DNA of 64,000 nt from UBA3495 sp964629875 (GCA_964629875.1 CAZVRK010000006.1:1-64000); one strand, 5' to 3'; shown: positions 16,250 through 25,156, numbered from the stretch's first letter. Notes: a model not told the origin generated them from the letters alone. A program made the numbers and translations.

Positions 16250-17101
16250 ATGAATCAAGAAAATATACAATCATTAGTCACGTCGACTAAAGATTATTAC
16301 GATGGTCCCGCAGATCAGATCTATAGGACTATTTGGGGTGATAACATACATCTTGGTATACCAAGATCAGACGGGCACTCCTACGACCACATAGACGCCA
16401 TGGAACACACGAATGAGATCATGGCACAGTCAATCAATCTGAGCAGTACTACCAAAGTCATAGATTTAGGCTGCGGTTATGGTTCCAGCGCAAGATACCT
16501 AGCAGCTAACCACGGTTGTCATGTGACAGGCACAAATATAAGCGAAAAAGAATTACAACTAGCTACTGACCGTGCTGCCGAAGCCAATTTGACCCCATTG
16601 TTATCGTTCGAATATGGTGACTTCCATGAGCTAGAGTATCCAGACAGCTCATTTGATGTTGTCTGGAGCCAAGAGGCCTTCCTCCATGGAATAGACAAAA
16701 ACAAGATATTAGCGGAATGTTACCGAATCCTTTCTCCAGGTGGCACATTAGCCTTCACTGACATACTTGTACGAAAGTCTACTCCCGAATCTGATCGCAT
16801 CAAGATATATGATCGAGTCAAATCGCCAGACATGTGGGACGTTGAAGATTACCAAACATCCCTATCAAAACTTAACTTTTCGATTGAAGAAACCAAGGAT
16901 TGGTCCACGTATGTGGCCGGCTCGTATGGGTGGGTAAGAGACCGCCTTCAGGAGAATCGATCAGAGTTGTTGTCTAGAGTTGAAGAAGAAACCATAGATA
17001 ACACCATTAGCGCACTTTCATTCTGGGTAGAATCAGCAAATGCTGGCAAAATAGGGTGGGCCTTCATAATAGCTAAGAAACCTGGACCTGTGAATGCATA
17101 A
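16250..17101 (+). CDS. Sarcosine/dimethylglycine N-methyltransferase (SDMT)-like
   Basis: 283 residues; class I SAM methyltransferase. Motif I is VIDLGCGYGSSARYL (70-84). Upstream lies the SDMT hallmark: a tyrosine pair in DYYDGPADQIYRTIWG and then DNIHLG, close to sarcosine/dimethylglycine methyltransferases of halophiles. The segment FDVVWSQEAFLHG is also as in that family. It should add the second and third methyl groups to sarcosine and dimethylglycine to give glycine betaine. The gene for the first methylation follows 79 bases later, which strongly supports this role. AAGGAGATGATCC precedes the ATG. A ubiE- or cyclopropane-synthase-like methyltransferase is a less likely alternative. Confidence 0.82.
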   Translation: MNQENIQSLVTSTKDYYDGPADQIYRTIWGDNIHLGIPRSDGHSYDHIDAMEHTNEIMAQSINLSSTTKVIDLGCGYGSSARYLAANHGCHVTGTNISEKELQLATDRAAEANLTPLLSFEYGDFHELEYPDSSFDVVWSQEAFLHGIDKNKILAECYRILSPGGTLAFTDILVRKSTPESDRIKIYDRVKSPDMWDVEDYQTSLSKLNFSIEETKDWSTYVAGSYGWVRDRLQENRSELLSRVEEETIDNTISALSFWVESANAGKIGWAFIIAKKPGPVNA

Positions 17102-17180
17102 CTTTGATAAGCAATTATCATATTTATATGCAACAGATAGCACACCCAAATAATAAGTTGAGAGAATCTAGGAGAAACAT

Positions 17181-17948
17181 ATGAATACCCGACAGTTAAA
17201 TGAACTTTCCAATCGATTTAAACAGGAATACTCAACCACTTTTGTCGATAGATGGGACGAGTTGATAAACTGGGAGAGAAGACACGCCAACGAAGGCGGT
17301 TTCTTTGAAAGAATTCTAACAGAGGCTGGGGCAAAGACCGTTCTGGACATTGCATGCGGTACGGGGTTCCACACGGTCACCTTGAGCATGGCAGGATTTG
17401 ATGTCACCGGAGCAGACGGGTCTGCCAACATGGTATCAAAATCCAAACAGAATGCGGAACGCATTGGCTTAGATAATGTGAGATTTGTTGAAGCTGAATG
17501 GACCAATCTTACCAAAGCTTTTCCTAGCGAGAAATTTGATGCCATAGTTTGCTTAGGCAATGCATTCACTCACTTATTTGACGAACCAGATAGAATTACA
17601 GCCCTCAAAGAAATCTATTCGGTATTAAACGACGGCGGCGTAGCTATAATAGATCAAAGGAACTACGACTCTATATTGGATAAAGGCTTTAGTAGTAAAC
17701 ATAGATACTATTACACAGGTGAAAACGTTGAGGTTACCCCTGAATACGTCACTGATGAAGGAATCAAGTTCTTATATAAATACGAAGACGGTTCAGTACA
17801 TCACCTTACTTTATGCCCTATCAGGCAGGATTATCTGACAGGGCTACTAGAAGACACCGGATTTACTTCAGTGAATCGGTATGGAGATTTCGAATCTGAA
17901 TACGAGTTCTACGAACCAGATTTCATAGTCCAAGTAGCCAAGAAATAG
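17181..17948 (+). CDS. Glycine/sarcosine N-methyltransferase (GSMT)-like
   Basis: 255 residues; class I SAM methyltransferase. YSTTFVDRWDELINWERR, the motif I VLDIACGTGFHT (54-65), GADGSANM, IVCLGNAFTHLFDEPDR and IIDQRNYDSIL are all characteristic of GSMT of halophilic betaine producers. It should methylate glycine to sarcosine and sarcosine to dimethylglycine, with SAM as donor. Together with the preceding SDMT it makes a two-enzyme route from glycine to betaine in the cytoplasm, used as compatible solute. The order here is SDMT then GSMT. CTAGGAGAAAC precedes the ATG and a very long palindrome follows the stop. Confidence 0.87.
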   Translation: MNTRQLNELSNRFKQEYSTTFVDRWDELINWERRHANEGGFFERILTEAGAKTVLDIACGTGFHTVTLSMAGFDVTGADGSANMVSKSKQNAERIGLDNVRFVEAEWTNLTKAFPSEKFDAIVCLGNAFTHLFDEPDRITALKEIYSVLNDGGVAIIDQRNYDSILDKGFSSKHRYYYTGENVEVTPEYVTDEGIKFLYKYEDGSVHHLTLCPIRQDYLTGLLEDTGFTSVNRYGDFESEYEFYEPDFIVQVAKK

Positions 17949-17966
17949 TTCTAACAACTTTAAAGT

Positions 17967-18022
17967 AACTCAAAAAGAAAAACATCACCTGGTTAACCAG
18001 GTGATGTTTTTCTTTTTGAGTT
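17967..18022. terminator. 56-nt perfect palindrome, terminator
   Basis: Bases 17967-17994 are the exact reverse complement of 17995-18022, centred on GGTTAACC. In RNA this gives a stem of about 26 bp with a TTAA loop, A-rich at the foot on one side and T-rich on the other. It starts 18 bases after the GSMT stop and should end the betaine operon. It lies only about 47 bases before the next gene, whose promoter must overlap or follow it. Confidence 0.85.
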
Positions 18023-18069
18023 TTAGGGTAAAATGAATGGATAAGTATATGGATTGGAGAGTACAGATA

Positions 18070-18711
18070 ATGGCATACACTGGAAAGCGTCTATTGATAT
18101 CAGCAGCGATCCTATCCTTAATTGCGGGGACGATCGCATGCGGATCCCCAGCAATAGAAGAACCAACCTCAAGTAATCCCATAGAAACTACAGCTAGTGC
18201 TGTAATATCCACTCCCACATCTGTGCCTGCCACTCCTACATCTATACCTGCTACTCCCACACCGGAGCCTACAGATATTCCTATTCCTACTCCGACTCCA
18301 ATCGTAGTAACTGTTGAAACAGCTCCAATCGAAGCAGAACCAGAAGTCGTACAGCCGACTGCTACAACAGTCATACCAGAATCTACTCCCCTCGATGATT
18401 CACCAGAAGAACCATCCATAGCTTCTCCTTTAGCAGGAGTTACAGGCGAAGCTCTGGCACCTCTTCAAGATAACCTAATATATCTTATATATTTTGATAG
18501 CCGAACAAAATCGTGGTCAGTGTACGATAATGCAGGAACATTTACTCTAGAAGATCTTACACCCATCCTAATGGGAGCAATGCCAGATTCTGTCAGTCCT
18601 ATTACAACCATTGATGCGAATCAACCTGCATACGTAAAGATAAGCACGGACACGTCATTTATGGGGAGAGATTTGACAGCAGGCTACAATCTGATCGTAT
18701 GGAAACCATAA
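18070..18711 (+). CDS. Surface lipoprotein with Pro/Thr-rich linker
   Basis: 213 residues from the ATG at 18070, which has GGAG at good spacing; two earlier in-frame ATGs lack one. The signal peptide ends in LIAGTIAC, a lipobox. Residues about 20-125 are low-complexity and P/T/E-rich with repeats of the type TPTSxPA, a stalk. The C-terminal ~90 residues (LIYLIYFDSRTKSWSVYDN, ending LTAGYNLIVW) form a small domain often found at the C-terminus of cell-surface proteins in this phylum, as I recall it. The function is probably envelope-associated. GGGTAAAATG after the palindrome may be part of its promoter. Confidence 0.7.
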   Translation: MAYTGKRLLISAAILSLIAGTIACGSPAIEEPTSSNPIETTASAVISTPTSVPATPTSIPATPTPEPTDIPIPTPTPIVVTVETAPIEAEPEVVQPTATTVIPESTPLDDSPEEPSIASPLAGVTGEALAPLQDNLIYLIYFDSRTKSWSVYDNAGTFTLEDLTPILMGAMPDSVSPITTIDANQPAYVKISTDTSFMGRDLTAGYNLIVWKP

Positions 18712-18749
18712 CACTCCTACGACCATTCAGTTAACTCAATCTATGCTAT

Positions 18750-19742
18750 CTAGCTCTGGTGATACAAGTGGCATGATACCAAATGATTTTCCGTTGGCGT
18801 ATCGTACACTGGGACATCCGTAGAACAGTGGTCTAGCACAAACGGGCACCTAGGATGAAAGGTGCACCCACTAGGCGGATCAATCGGAGAAGGAACTTCC
18901 CCTGTTAATACAATCTCTTCTCTCTGTTGTCTAGGATGGGAAGGCAATGATGCAGATATAAGTGCCTTGGTATATGGATGGAGAGGATTAGTAAATAATT
19001 CAACAGGATCTGCTTCTTCTACTATCTTTCCTAAATACATAACCCCAACACGATGACTCATATAACGAACAGTAGCCAAGTTATGGGCTATTAATAAATA
19101 ACTTAACTGATACGTTTCTTGTAATTCTTTCAGTAGATTTAATATTTGTGCTCTTATAGAAACATCCAACGCTGAGACCGGCTCGTCCAATACTATAAGC
19201 TTTGGCTGTGTTGATAAAGCACGAGCAATCGCTATTCGTTGTCGCTGGCCTCCACTAAACTCATGGGGGTACCTAAAAGCATGAAATGGATGCAGACCTA
19301 CAACCTGCAAGAGTTCGTCTACTCGATCCTTAACTTCATTCTTAGTAGATTGTTTCTGATGTGTGATAATCGGCTCGGCGATTATAGAATCTACTCTCAT
19401 CCTAGGATTGAGGGAACTCCAGGGATCCTGGAATACTGCCTGAACCGAAGATCTAAAGTCCTGTTTGTCAGAACTACTAAAAGATCTCATCGGATTTCCC
19501 TGATATGAAATACTCCCATCGGTAGGAGGTTCTGCCATCAATACCATCCGAGAAGTAGTAGTTTTCCCACACCCGGACTCTCCCACTAAACTGTAAGTCT
19601 CCCCTTCGTTCATTGAAAAACTTATCCCATCGACCGCCTTCACCATACCGTGCATTCTCCGAAGGATACCCCCAGACGTGACAGGATAGTGTTTCTTAAT
19701 ACTATCCAATCTAACTAGTTCAGAAGGTGTATTAACTGCCAT
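18750..19742 (-). CDS. OppF/DppF-type ABC ATPase, cassette B
   Basis: 330 residues from the ATG at 19742 (or 19745, tandem ATGs), inside the last codons of the OppD gene, which implies translational coupling; GGAGGC lies just upstream. Walker A is GESGCGKT (54-61), the signature is FSGGQRQRIAIARAL, and Walker B is LIVLDEPVSALD. The C-terminal extension with PPSGCTFHPRCPFVLDHCS is the oligopeptide-ATPase (oligo_HPY) domain with its four-Cys pattern, which may hold an iron-sulfur cluster in some members. It energises the permeases of cassette B and pairs with the OppD subunit. Confidence 0.93.
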   Translation of the reverse strand: MAVNTPSELVRLDSIKKHYPVTSGGILRRMHGMVKAVDGISFSMNEGETYSLVGESGCGKTTTSRMVLMAEPPTDGSISYQGNPMRSFSSSDKQDFRSSVQAVFQDPWSSLNPRMRVDSIIAEPIITHQKQSTKNEVKDRVDELLQVVGLHPFHAFRYPHEFSGGQRQRIAIARALSTQPKLIVLDEPVSALDVSIRAQILNLLKELQETYQLSYLLIAHNLATVRYMSHRVGVMYLGKIVEEADPVELFTNPLHPYTKALISASLPSHPRQQREEIVLTGEVPSPIDPPSGCTFHPRCPFVLDHCSTDVPVYDTPTENHLVSCHLYHQS

Positions 19743-20706
19743 CATGCCTCCAACAACGCGCTGTATGGCCCTGCTCAATGTCGTACTGACCCGGGTATAC
19801 GGAACATTTTTCAAATGCTACAGGACATCTAGGAGCGAACGCACATCCGTCGGGCAAATCATCCAACGACGGCGGCTGCCCTTCAATGGAGGGCAGAGTA
19901 TCAACGTCTACATCAAGATCTGGAACAGATTCCAAAAGAGCTTCCGTATAAGGGTGCGAAGGGTTATCAAATAATTGTTCCACTTCTGCATATTCAACAA
20001 TTTTACCGGCATACATTACAGCAACTCGGTCACACATCCTGGCCACTATTCCAAAATCATGGGTAATGAAAATGATCGCAGCGCCAGTTTGTTCCTGAAT
20101 ATCCTTAAGCAACCGAAGATATTGAAGTTGAATAGTTGCGTCAAGCGAAGTGGTAGGTTCGTCCGCAATCAGAATATTTGGAGATCTTGCTATAGATATA
20201 GCCCCTACAACACGCTGCCTCATTCCACCACTCATTTGGTGGGGAAACGCGTCTAGTCTTGTTTCAGGTGCAGGTATACGAACTTTACTAAGAAGGTCCA
20301 CAGCTCTATCCCGTAAAGTTTGCTTGGATTCAGTGTATTCTAACCGTAGAGATTCCAAGACTTGGTTGCCAACGCTGAAGACTGGGTTGAGAGATGTCAG
20401 CGGATCCTGCATTACCATACATATGCCACTCCCCCTAATGTCCCTCATATCTTGTTCGGATTTCTGTATTAGATCTTCACCTTGATACACTATGGATCCG
20501 CTTACGATTTGGCCTGATGGTTTCGGAACCATACCTAATATGGACCAAGCCGTCATACTCTTACCAGAACCTGATTCTCCCACAATCCCCAGTGTTTCCC
20601 CTTTTCGGAGATCAAAGCTAATGCCATCAACAGCCTTTACAACACCGCTTCTAGTAAAGAAATGTGTCCTCAAATCATTGACGCTTAATATAACTTCATT
20701 TTCCAT
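19732..20706 (-). CDS. OppD/DppD-type ABC ATPase, cassette B
   Basis: 324 residues. Walker A is GESGSGKSM, the signature MSGGMRQRVVGAISIA, and Walker B ILIADEPTTSLD; the MSGG and ADEPT variants mark the OppD branch. The C-terminal DLPDGCAFAPRCPVAFEKC is the oligo_HPY domain. GAAGGACAATGAG precedes the ATG. Its stop overlaps the start of the OppF gene. It is the fourth gene of the operon. Confidence 0.93.
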   Translation of the reverse strand: MENEVILSVNDLRTHFFTRSGVVKAVDGISFDLRKGETLGIVGESGSGKSMTAWSILGMVPKPSGQIVSGSIVYQGEDLIQKSEQDMRDIRGSGICMVMQDPLTSLNPVFSVGNQVLESLRLEYTESKQTLRDRAVDLLSKVRIPAPETRLDAFPHQMSGGMRQRVVGAISIARSPNILIADEPTTSLDATIQLQYLRLLKDIQEQTGAAIIFITHDFGIVARMCDRVAVMYAGKIVEYAEVEQLFDNPSHPYTEALLESVPDLDVDVDTLPSIEGQPPSLDDLPDGCAFAPRCPVAFEKCSVYPGQYDIEQGHTARCWRHDGS

Positions 20707-20732
20707 CTCATTGTCCTTCGGAATATACCTAT

Positions 20733-21614
20733 CTAGCGAGACCGGCGCAATTTAGGATCTAGATAATCACGCAGCCAGTCCCCAAAGAAATTACAAGCCA
20801 TCACTACTATGGTGATCATTATTCCTGGCAATAACGCTAACCACCACACAGTCAGTAGTTGTGCCCTGCCTTCAGCGACCATAATACCCCACGCAGGCTC
20901 GCCTGGTTTCATACCTAACCCTAAGAAACTAAGCGATGCCTCCAGCAAAATAACTTGCCCAATTGTAAGACTAATCATAACCATGAGCGTATTAATCACA
21001 TTGGGGAACAAGTGGCGTAGCATGATCGTGGTAGGGGACACACCTAATATTTTTGCCAGCAACACAAAATCACGTTCTTTAGTCCCCAGAACTTCTCCCC
21101 TAATCATTCGAGCAAACCGTGCCCATGTAGTTGCCGTTACGGCAAAAACGACACCCCAGACACCAGTACCAATCAACGTTACTATTAGCATAGCCACGAG
21201 TATCGATGGAAAACCCAGCGTGGCATCAGTTATCCTCATCAAAATCGCGTCCAACCATCTACCCGAATAGCCCGCAACCAGGCCAATCGCCGTTCCAACT
21301 AAAACGGCTATTGCCATGGCAGGAACTGTCACTTGAAGAAGAGTTCTTGCCCCAAAGACCAATCGACTGAATATATCCTTCCCCAGTATATCGGTACCCA
21401 GAATATGTTCTCCATTGGTAAACGGAGGAATGACTCTTGCTTTAAGATTGCTGGCTTCAGGGTCAAAAGGAGCTATCAATTCGGAAAATATACCTAGGAT
21501 TAGAACCAATATTATTATAGCCAGGGGCACCCACGGTAGGCGTGCTTCCTTAATACGCTGCCGCCAACTAGCGGTACTTGTCATTTGTAATACATTTGTA
21601 TCTGTAACAGCCAC
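20733..21614 (-). CDS. OppC/DppC-type ABC permease, cassette B
   Basis: 293 residues from a GTG with AGAGGGG upstream. It has the OppC N-terminal extension, EHILGTDILGKDIFSRLVFGART, the EAA loop LAKILGVSPTTIMLRHLFPNVINTL and the C-terminus NFFGDWLRDYLDPKLRRSR. Six helices are expected. Only 12 bases separate it from the OppB gene, so they are co-translated. Confidence 0.92.
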   Translation of the reverse strand: MAVTDTNVLQMTSTASWRQRIKEARLPWVPLAIIILVLILGIFSELIAPFDPEASNLKARVIPPFTNGEHILGTDILGKDIFSRLVFGARTLLQVTVPAMAIAVLVGTAIGLVAGYSGRWLDAILMRITDATLGFPSILVAMLIVTLIGTGVWGVVFAVTATTWARFARMIRGEVLGTKERDFVLLAKILGVSPTTIMLRHLFPNVINTLMVMISLTIGQVILLEASLSFLGLGMKPGEPAWGIMVAEGRAQLLTVWWLALLPGIMITIVVMACNFFGDWLRDYLDPKLRRSR

Positions 21615-21626
21615 GTTATACCCCTC

Positions 21627-22592
21627 TTATCTGATACGTACCCGTGGGTCAACGTACCCGTAGAGTATGTCTATAATTACTGAAGTTATTATGTAGAAAA
21701 ATCCAGACAATAAAATAGCACCTTCAGTCATAGGAAAATCTCTATTCCTCACACCTTCAAGTAAGAGTAATCCTACTCCTGGCCAAGCAAATACCACTTC
21801 TACCACAACTGAACCGTTAAGCAGTCCCGCAAGAGTAATCCCACCGAAGGTAAGTACTGGTATGAGAGCATTACGAGCAGCATGTTTCCAAATTACAGAC
21901 CTGTGGGATAGTCCCTTTACTTGGGCAAATTTAACAAAGTCACTATCCAATATTTCCAACATAGCAGACCTAGTAAGTCTCATTACTGCTGCTATAACAG
22001 TAATAGCTAATACGAAGGCAGGGAGCATCAAATGATGAATCATATCCGGTACCTGATGCCATTCAGGCCACCAGCCCTCGATATCACCTCGCCCATGCGT
22101 AGGCAGCCAAGTCAACTGTGCCCCCATAATCATAATTAGCATAATCGCCACCCAGAACTGAGGCGCCGCTAATCCAAACACAGCAAATGCTTGGCCAATT
22201 TTATCAAATATGGAATCTCGTTTTACGGCAGCCAGAATACCTAACGGTATTCCCAGAGCGAAGGCCATTATCATTCCAGTTAAGGCCAGATGAACCGTAG
22301 CCGGAAGCCTATCTAGAATGAGATCCTTCACAGGCACACTGTAGATAAATGACTTACCAAATTCAGCTCGAAGAGCTCCCTGTAGAAAATCGAGATATTG
22401 AATTATAAATGGCCTGTCTAACCCCATTGCCTCACGCTGGGCCTGATAAACTTCTTCATCATGGGCTTCAGTGACAGGTATAAGAAACCTTGCAGGATCT
22501 CCGGTAAGATGGATACTACCGAACACTACAAAACTTAACGCGATCAGCGTAACTAGTCCCTCACCTAACCGTCTAAGTATGTATAACGACAT
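21627..22592 (-). CDS. OppB/DppB-type ABC permease, cassette B
   Basis: 321 residues with the OppB opening (MSLYILRRLGEGLVTLIAL), GDPARFLIP, the EAA loop FAQVKGLSHRSVIWKHAARNALIPVL and the ending YGYVDPRVRIR. An insertion (GRGDIEGWWPEWHQVPDMIHH) is longer than in cassette A. TTAGGAAAGACT precedes the ATG. It follows the binding-protein gene after a gap holding a 10-bp hairpin. Confidence 0.92.
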   Translation of the reverse strand: MSLYILRRLGEGLVTLIALSFVVFGSIHLTGDPARFLIPVTEAHDEEVYQAQREAMGLDRPFIIQYLDFLQGALRAEFGKSFIYSVPVKDLILDRLPATVHLALTGMIMAFALGIPLGILAAVKRDSIFDKIGQAFAVFGLAAPQFWVAIMLIMIMGAQLTWLPTHGRGDIEGWWPEWHQVPDMIHHLMLPAFVLAITVIAAVMRLTRSAMLEILDSDFVKFAQVKGLSHRSVIWKHAARNALIPVLTFGGITLAGLLNGSVVVEVVFAWPGVGLLLLEGVRNRDFPMTEGAILLSGFFYIITSVIIDILYGYVDPRVRIR

Positions 22593-22626
22593 AGTCTTTC
22601 CTAACTATTATACGAATTAGCCGAGA

Positions 22627-22649
22627 GGGAAGATGCTAGGCATCTTCCC
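22627..22649 (-). terminator. Intercistronic hairpin between binding protein and permease
   Basis: GGGAAGATGC (22627-22636) and GCATCTTCCC (22640-22649) pair perfectly around TAG. It lies between the cassette B binding protein and OppB, at the same place as the hairpin in cassette A, and likely serves to lower permease expression. Confidence 0.6.
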
Positions 22650-22687
22650 CCTATTTAAAGCTACGACCTTTCAGGTTATCTCTGAAT

Positions 22688-24418
22688 TTACTTCAGTTCG
22701 ATAGTCCATGGGGCTGTGAAATATGGCACCAGCGTCCATGGTTCATAGCTAGCTACACGAGATCCTGTCCCCCACGGGACGTTTGAGAAGAACGGGCCCC
22801 ACATTAGAGATTCGTCTCTCAAATACTTGTAAGCGGTTTGGAAACTCGCTTCCCTGGTACTGGAGGCATCATCTAGGGCCTTGCTAGCTTCACCACAAAT
22901 GGTCTTCCAAGGTTCAAATGCTGGATCCTTGACAGCACGCCATGCGGTTCCAACGTTACAGAAACCACCACGGGTTATGCTTGTACCATCGTAACGAGCC
23001 TCGTTATCCCTAATTAGGACGTCACCAGGAATCTCACGGTTGTTCCAAACGTCTTTAATGGCTCCCTGATCACCGATATTAACTTCGACAGTCATGCCAG
23101 GAAGGTTAGCTTCCCAGTCTTTAGCTACCAGTTCAGCAACCTGTGGAAGCATCGGGAACGAACCCGCTTCCCATGTATGAATCTTGATAGATACAGGGTT
23201 ATCGGCTCCCAGTCCAGCGTCTTTCCATAGTTCCTGAGCTTTGGCGGGGTCATACGGATAGTAATCTAACTCAGGTGTGTATCCAAGAGCATTCTCGGTA
23301 GCCCAAGCCCAACCTTTCAGGCTTGCGCCTCTGCCGTATAGTTCTTCCCCAATTGTTTTAAAGTCCGCAGCATACTGTACAGCGTGACGGGCTTTCTTGT
23401 CATAGCACCACATGTCCGTTTCCCAGCAGTCAACCATAACAAACCAGCTATGAGCTGACTCATCTTGCCAGACTACATTAGCCCCATCGATCTTCTCTAG
23501 CTGATCAACTATCTGGATATTACCTTCTACTACGTCAGCCTCACCAGATTGTAGAGCTGCGACACGAGTAGCCGCTTCAAGCACTATACGAAGGTCCAGT
23601 GACTCGAACTTGGCTCGACGATCTTCGTCAAATCCGTTTCCAGGATGATGATAATAGTCATCGTATCGTTCAACTTGATACTCTACGCCAGCCTGATGGT
23701 TAACATATTTGAAAGGACCAGCGCCAATAGGATTCTTTTCGTACTCAGCGAAACAGGTACTCATCTGAGGCGCCATATAATCCTTGGACATTACCAAAGC
23801 CTTGGTGTCCTGGTTACTCTGAGAAAAGTTAAATGGGAAGTTGGGAGATGGTCGATTCTGGGTATACGTGAATTCATTATCTCCTGTCTTCTCCAGGCTA
23901 GCAGTGTACTTAACGTACGCTGCTTCCTTTGGATCAGCACATTGATTATTTCCGATAGCGTCAGAATTTACATTCTCTCCGCCATCTCTCTCTAAGCTCA
24001 ATGTCCATATTACGTCATCTACCGTAAGGTCACTACCATCGTGGAACTTAATTCCATCCTGGATAGTAACAGTCCATGCGGTAGCATCTTCTGACATCTT
24101 CCACGTTTTAGCTACACCAGGTATCAGATCGCCTCTGCCCTTTGTAGCAAACATATCTTCATGAACCAAGCGACTATATTTCAAGTCAGGCCCACCATTT
24201 GACAGTGTGAACCAGTTTTTATCCTGCACGTCAGTTACCAAAACAGTAACTTTCTCGCCGGCACCTACGGCGTCACCAGATTCAGCTGCCTTGGGCGATG
24301 CTGATCCGGATGAGTCTTTCGGCTGTGCCGAAGACCCACATGCCACAGCAACTACCAATAAACTGATAACTGCTATGGACAAGAGCAATCTCATTGACGT
24401 TGTGGTAAAAAGTTTCAT
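22688..24418 (-). CDS. Peptide-type ABC substrate-binding lipoprotein, cassette B
   Basis: 576 residues from the ATG at 24418 with GGGAGGTAAAACAA upstream; the longer open frame upstream lacks such a site. The lipobox is VVAVAC, followed by a short S/P-rich linker. TVTIQDGIKFHDGSDLTVDDV and YPYDPAKAQELWKDAGL are conserved family 5 motifs. Beyond the lipid-anchored Cys it has six further Cys (in NNQC, STC, VDC, MWC, GGFC and TIC contexts), unusual for this family and possibly forming disulfides outside the membrane. It resembles the cassette A protein, including the N-x-P-W-G segment near the C-terminus. Confidence 0.93.
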   Translation of the reverse strand: MKLFTTTSMRLLLSIAVISLLVVAVACGSSAQPKDSSGSASPKAAESGDAVGAGEKVTVLVTDVQDKNWFTLSNGGPDLKYSRLVHEDMFATKGRGDLIPGVAKTWKMSEDATAWTVTIQDGIKFHDGSDLTVDDVIWTLSLERDGGENVNSDAIGNNQCADPKEAAYVKYTASLEKTGDNEFTYTQNRPSPNFPFNFSQSNQDTKALVMSKDYMAPQMSTCFAEYEKNPIGAGPFKYVNHQAGVEYQVERYDDYYHHPGNGFDEDRRAKFESLDLRIVLEAATRVAALQSGEADVVEGNIQIVDQLEKIDGANVVWQDESAHSWFVMVDCWETDMWCYDKKARHAVQYAADFKTIGEELYGRGASLKGWAWATENALGYTPELDYYPYDPAKAQELWKDAGLGADNPVSIKIHTWEAGSFPMLPQVAELVAKDWEANLPGMTVEVNIGDQGAIKDVWNNREIPGDVLIRDNEARYDGTSITRGGFCNVGTAWRAVKDPAFEPWKTICGEASKALDDASSTREASFQTAYKYLRDESLMWGPFFSNVPWGTGSRVASYEPWTLVPYFTAPWTIELK

Positions 24419-24801
24419 TTGTTTTACCTCCCTACTAACTACAAGCGGTCTAATCTGCTCTAGCATCATCTGATCGACCCTAGACCCTGAGACGTTCCTT
24501 CTCGTTATCACCCAGGCATCCAGATAACACACAAACTTAAATACTAATTATTACATAGACGAATGCTTGTAAATTCTCGCGACTATACAAATAAATGTAT
24601 CAATTGTCAACGAAATTACCATCAAACTTTGCAATACAATCGCTCTTAAATAATTAACATTGCTAAGTAGACTGAGTTACGGATATGATCATACAGAATA
24701 TTTACTATCCGAATACAGAAATTTGCACAGCAAAATGTTATTAAAAAATCTAGGTATTTAGAATATAATGAGTAATACCTTAGTAGAGATTGGATTATTG
24801 A
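24419..24801. other. Divergent region with cassette B promoter
   Basis: About 380 bases without a gene. The promoter at 24582-24610 reads to the minus strand. The transcript leader of about 155 bases shows no known riboswitch. The side facing 24802 is AT-rich with no clear promoter. Confidence 0.5.
24582..24610 (-). promoter_or_regulatory. Near-consensus sigma-70-type promoter for cassette B
   Basis: On the minus strand: TTGACA (24610-24605), a 17-base spacer and TATAGT (24587-24582). The binding-protein ATG is 164 bases downstream. Confidence 0.75.
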
Positions 24802-25128
24802 ATGCGAATACCTTATATCATTGTCGGATGCGCCTCTTCCATAATTACAGCATCGTACATTATGTACGCAATCTGGGCCCGATATCATAGAATAGCCGTC
24901 CTAAACGACACAGAGGATATACAAGGAAATTTTCTTATCGGCCTCACCATATGCGCAGGATTAATCGCTATTCCTGTAGGATTCGGGTTAGGAATGGCTC
25001 TATACTCAATCGCCTACCGTTTATGGGAGACATTAAGATTCCAGATGTTTTCAGGCCGTACTACCCATAAGCGCAAAAGCCAGTCTTGGATATCACCATT
25101 TGTAGACGATAAGTCCACCAAGGATTAG
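24802..25128 (+). CDS. Two-helix membrane protein, unknown
   Basis: 108 residues. Hydrophobic segments at about 3-24 and 45-72 (LIGLTICAGLIAIPVGFGLG) and a basic C-terminal tail (GRTTHKRKSQSW) expected in the cytoplasm. No family is recognised. The upstream AGAGATTGGA is only a weak ribosome binding site. The gene points toward the MFS gene at 25157. Confidence 0.5.
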   Translation: MRIPYIIVGCASSIITASYIMYAIWARYHRIAVLNDTEDIQGNFLIGLTICAGLIAIPVGFGLGMALYSIAYRLWETLRFQMFSGRTTHKRKSQSWISPFVDDKSTKD

Positions 25129-25156
25129 CGTTTGCACACTTTCCTTACAAACATAT

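Noticed and set aside
17985..18419. Minus-strand frame rich in Gly and Val
   Set aside because: Antisense shadow of the Pro/Thr-rich stalk of the lipoprotein; low complexity follows from the repeat on the other strand.
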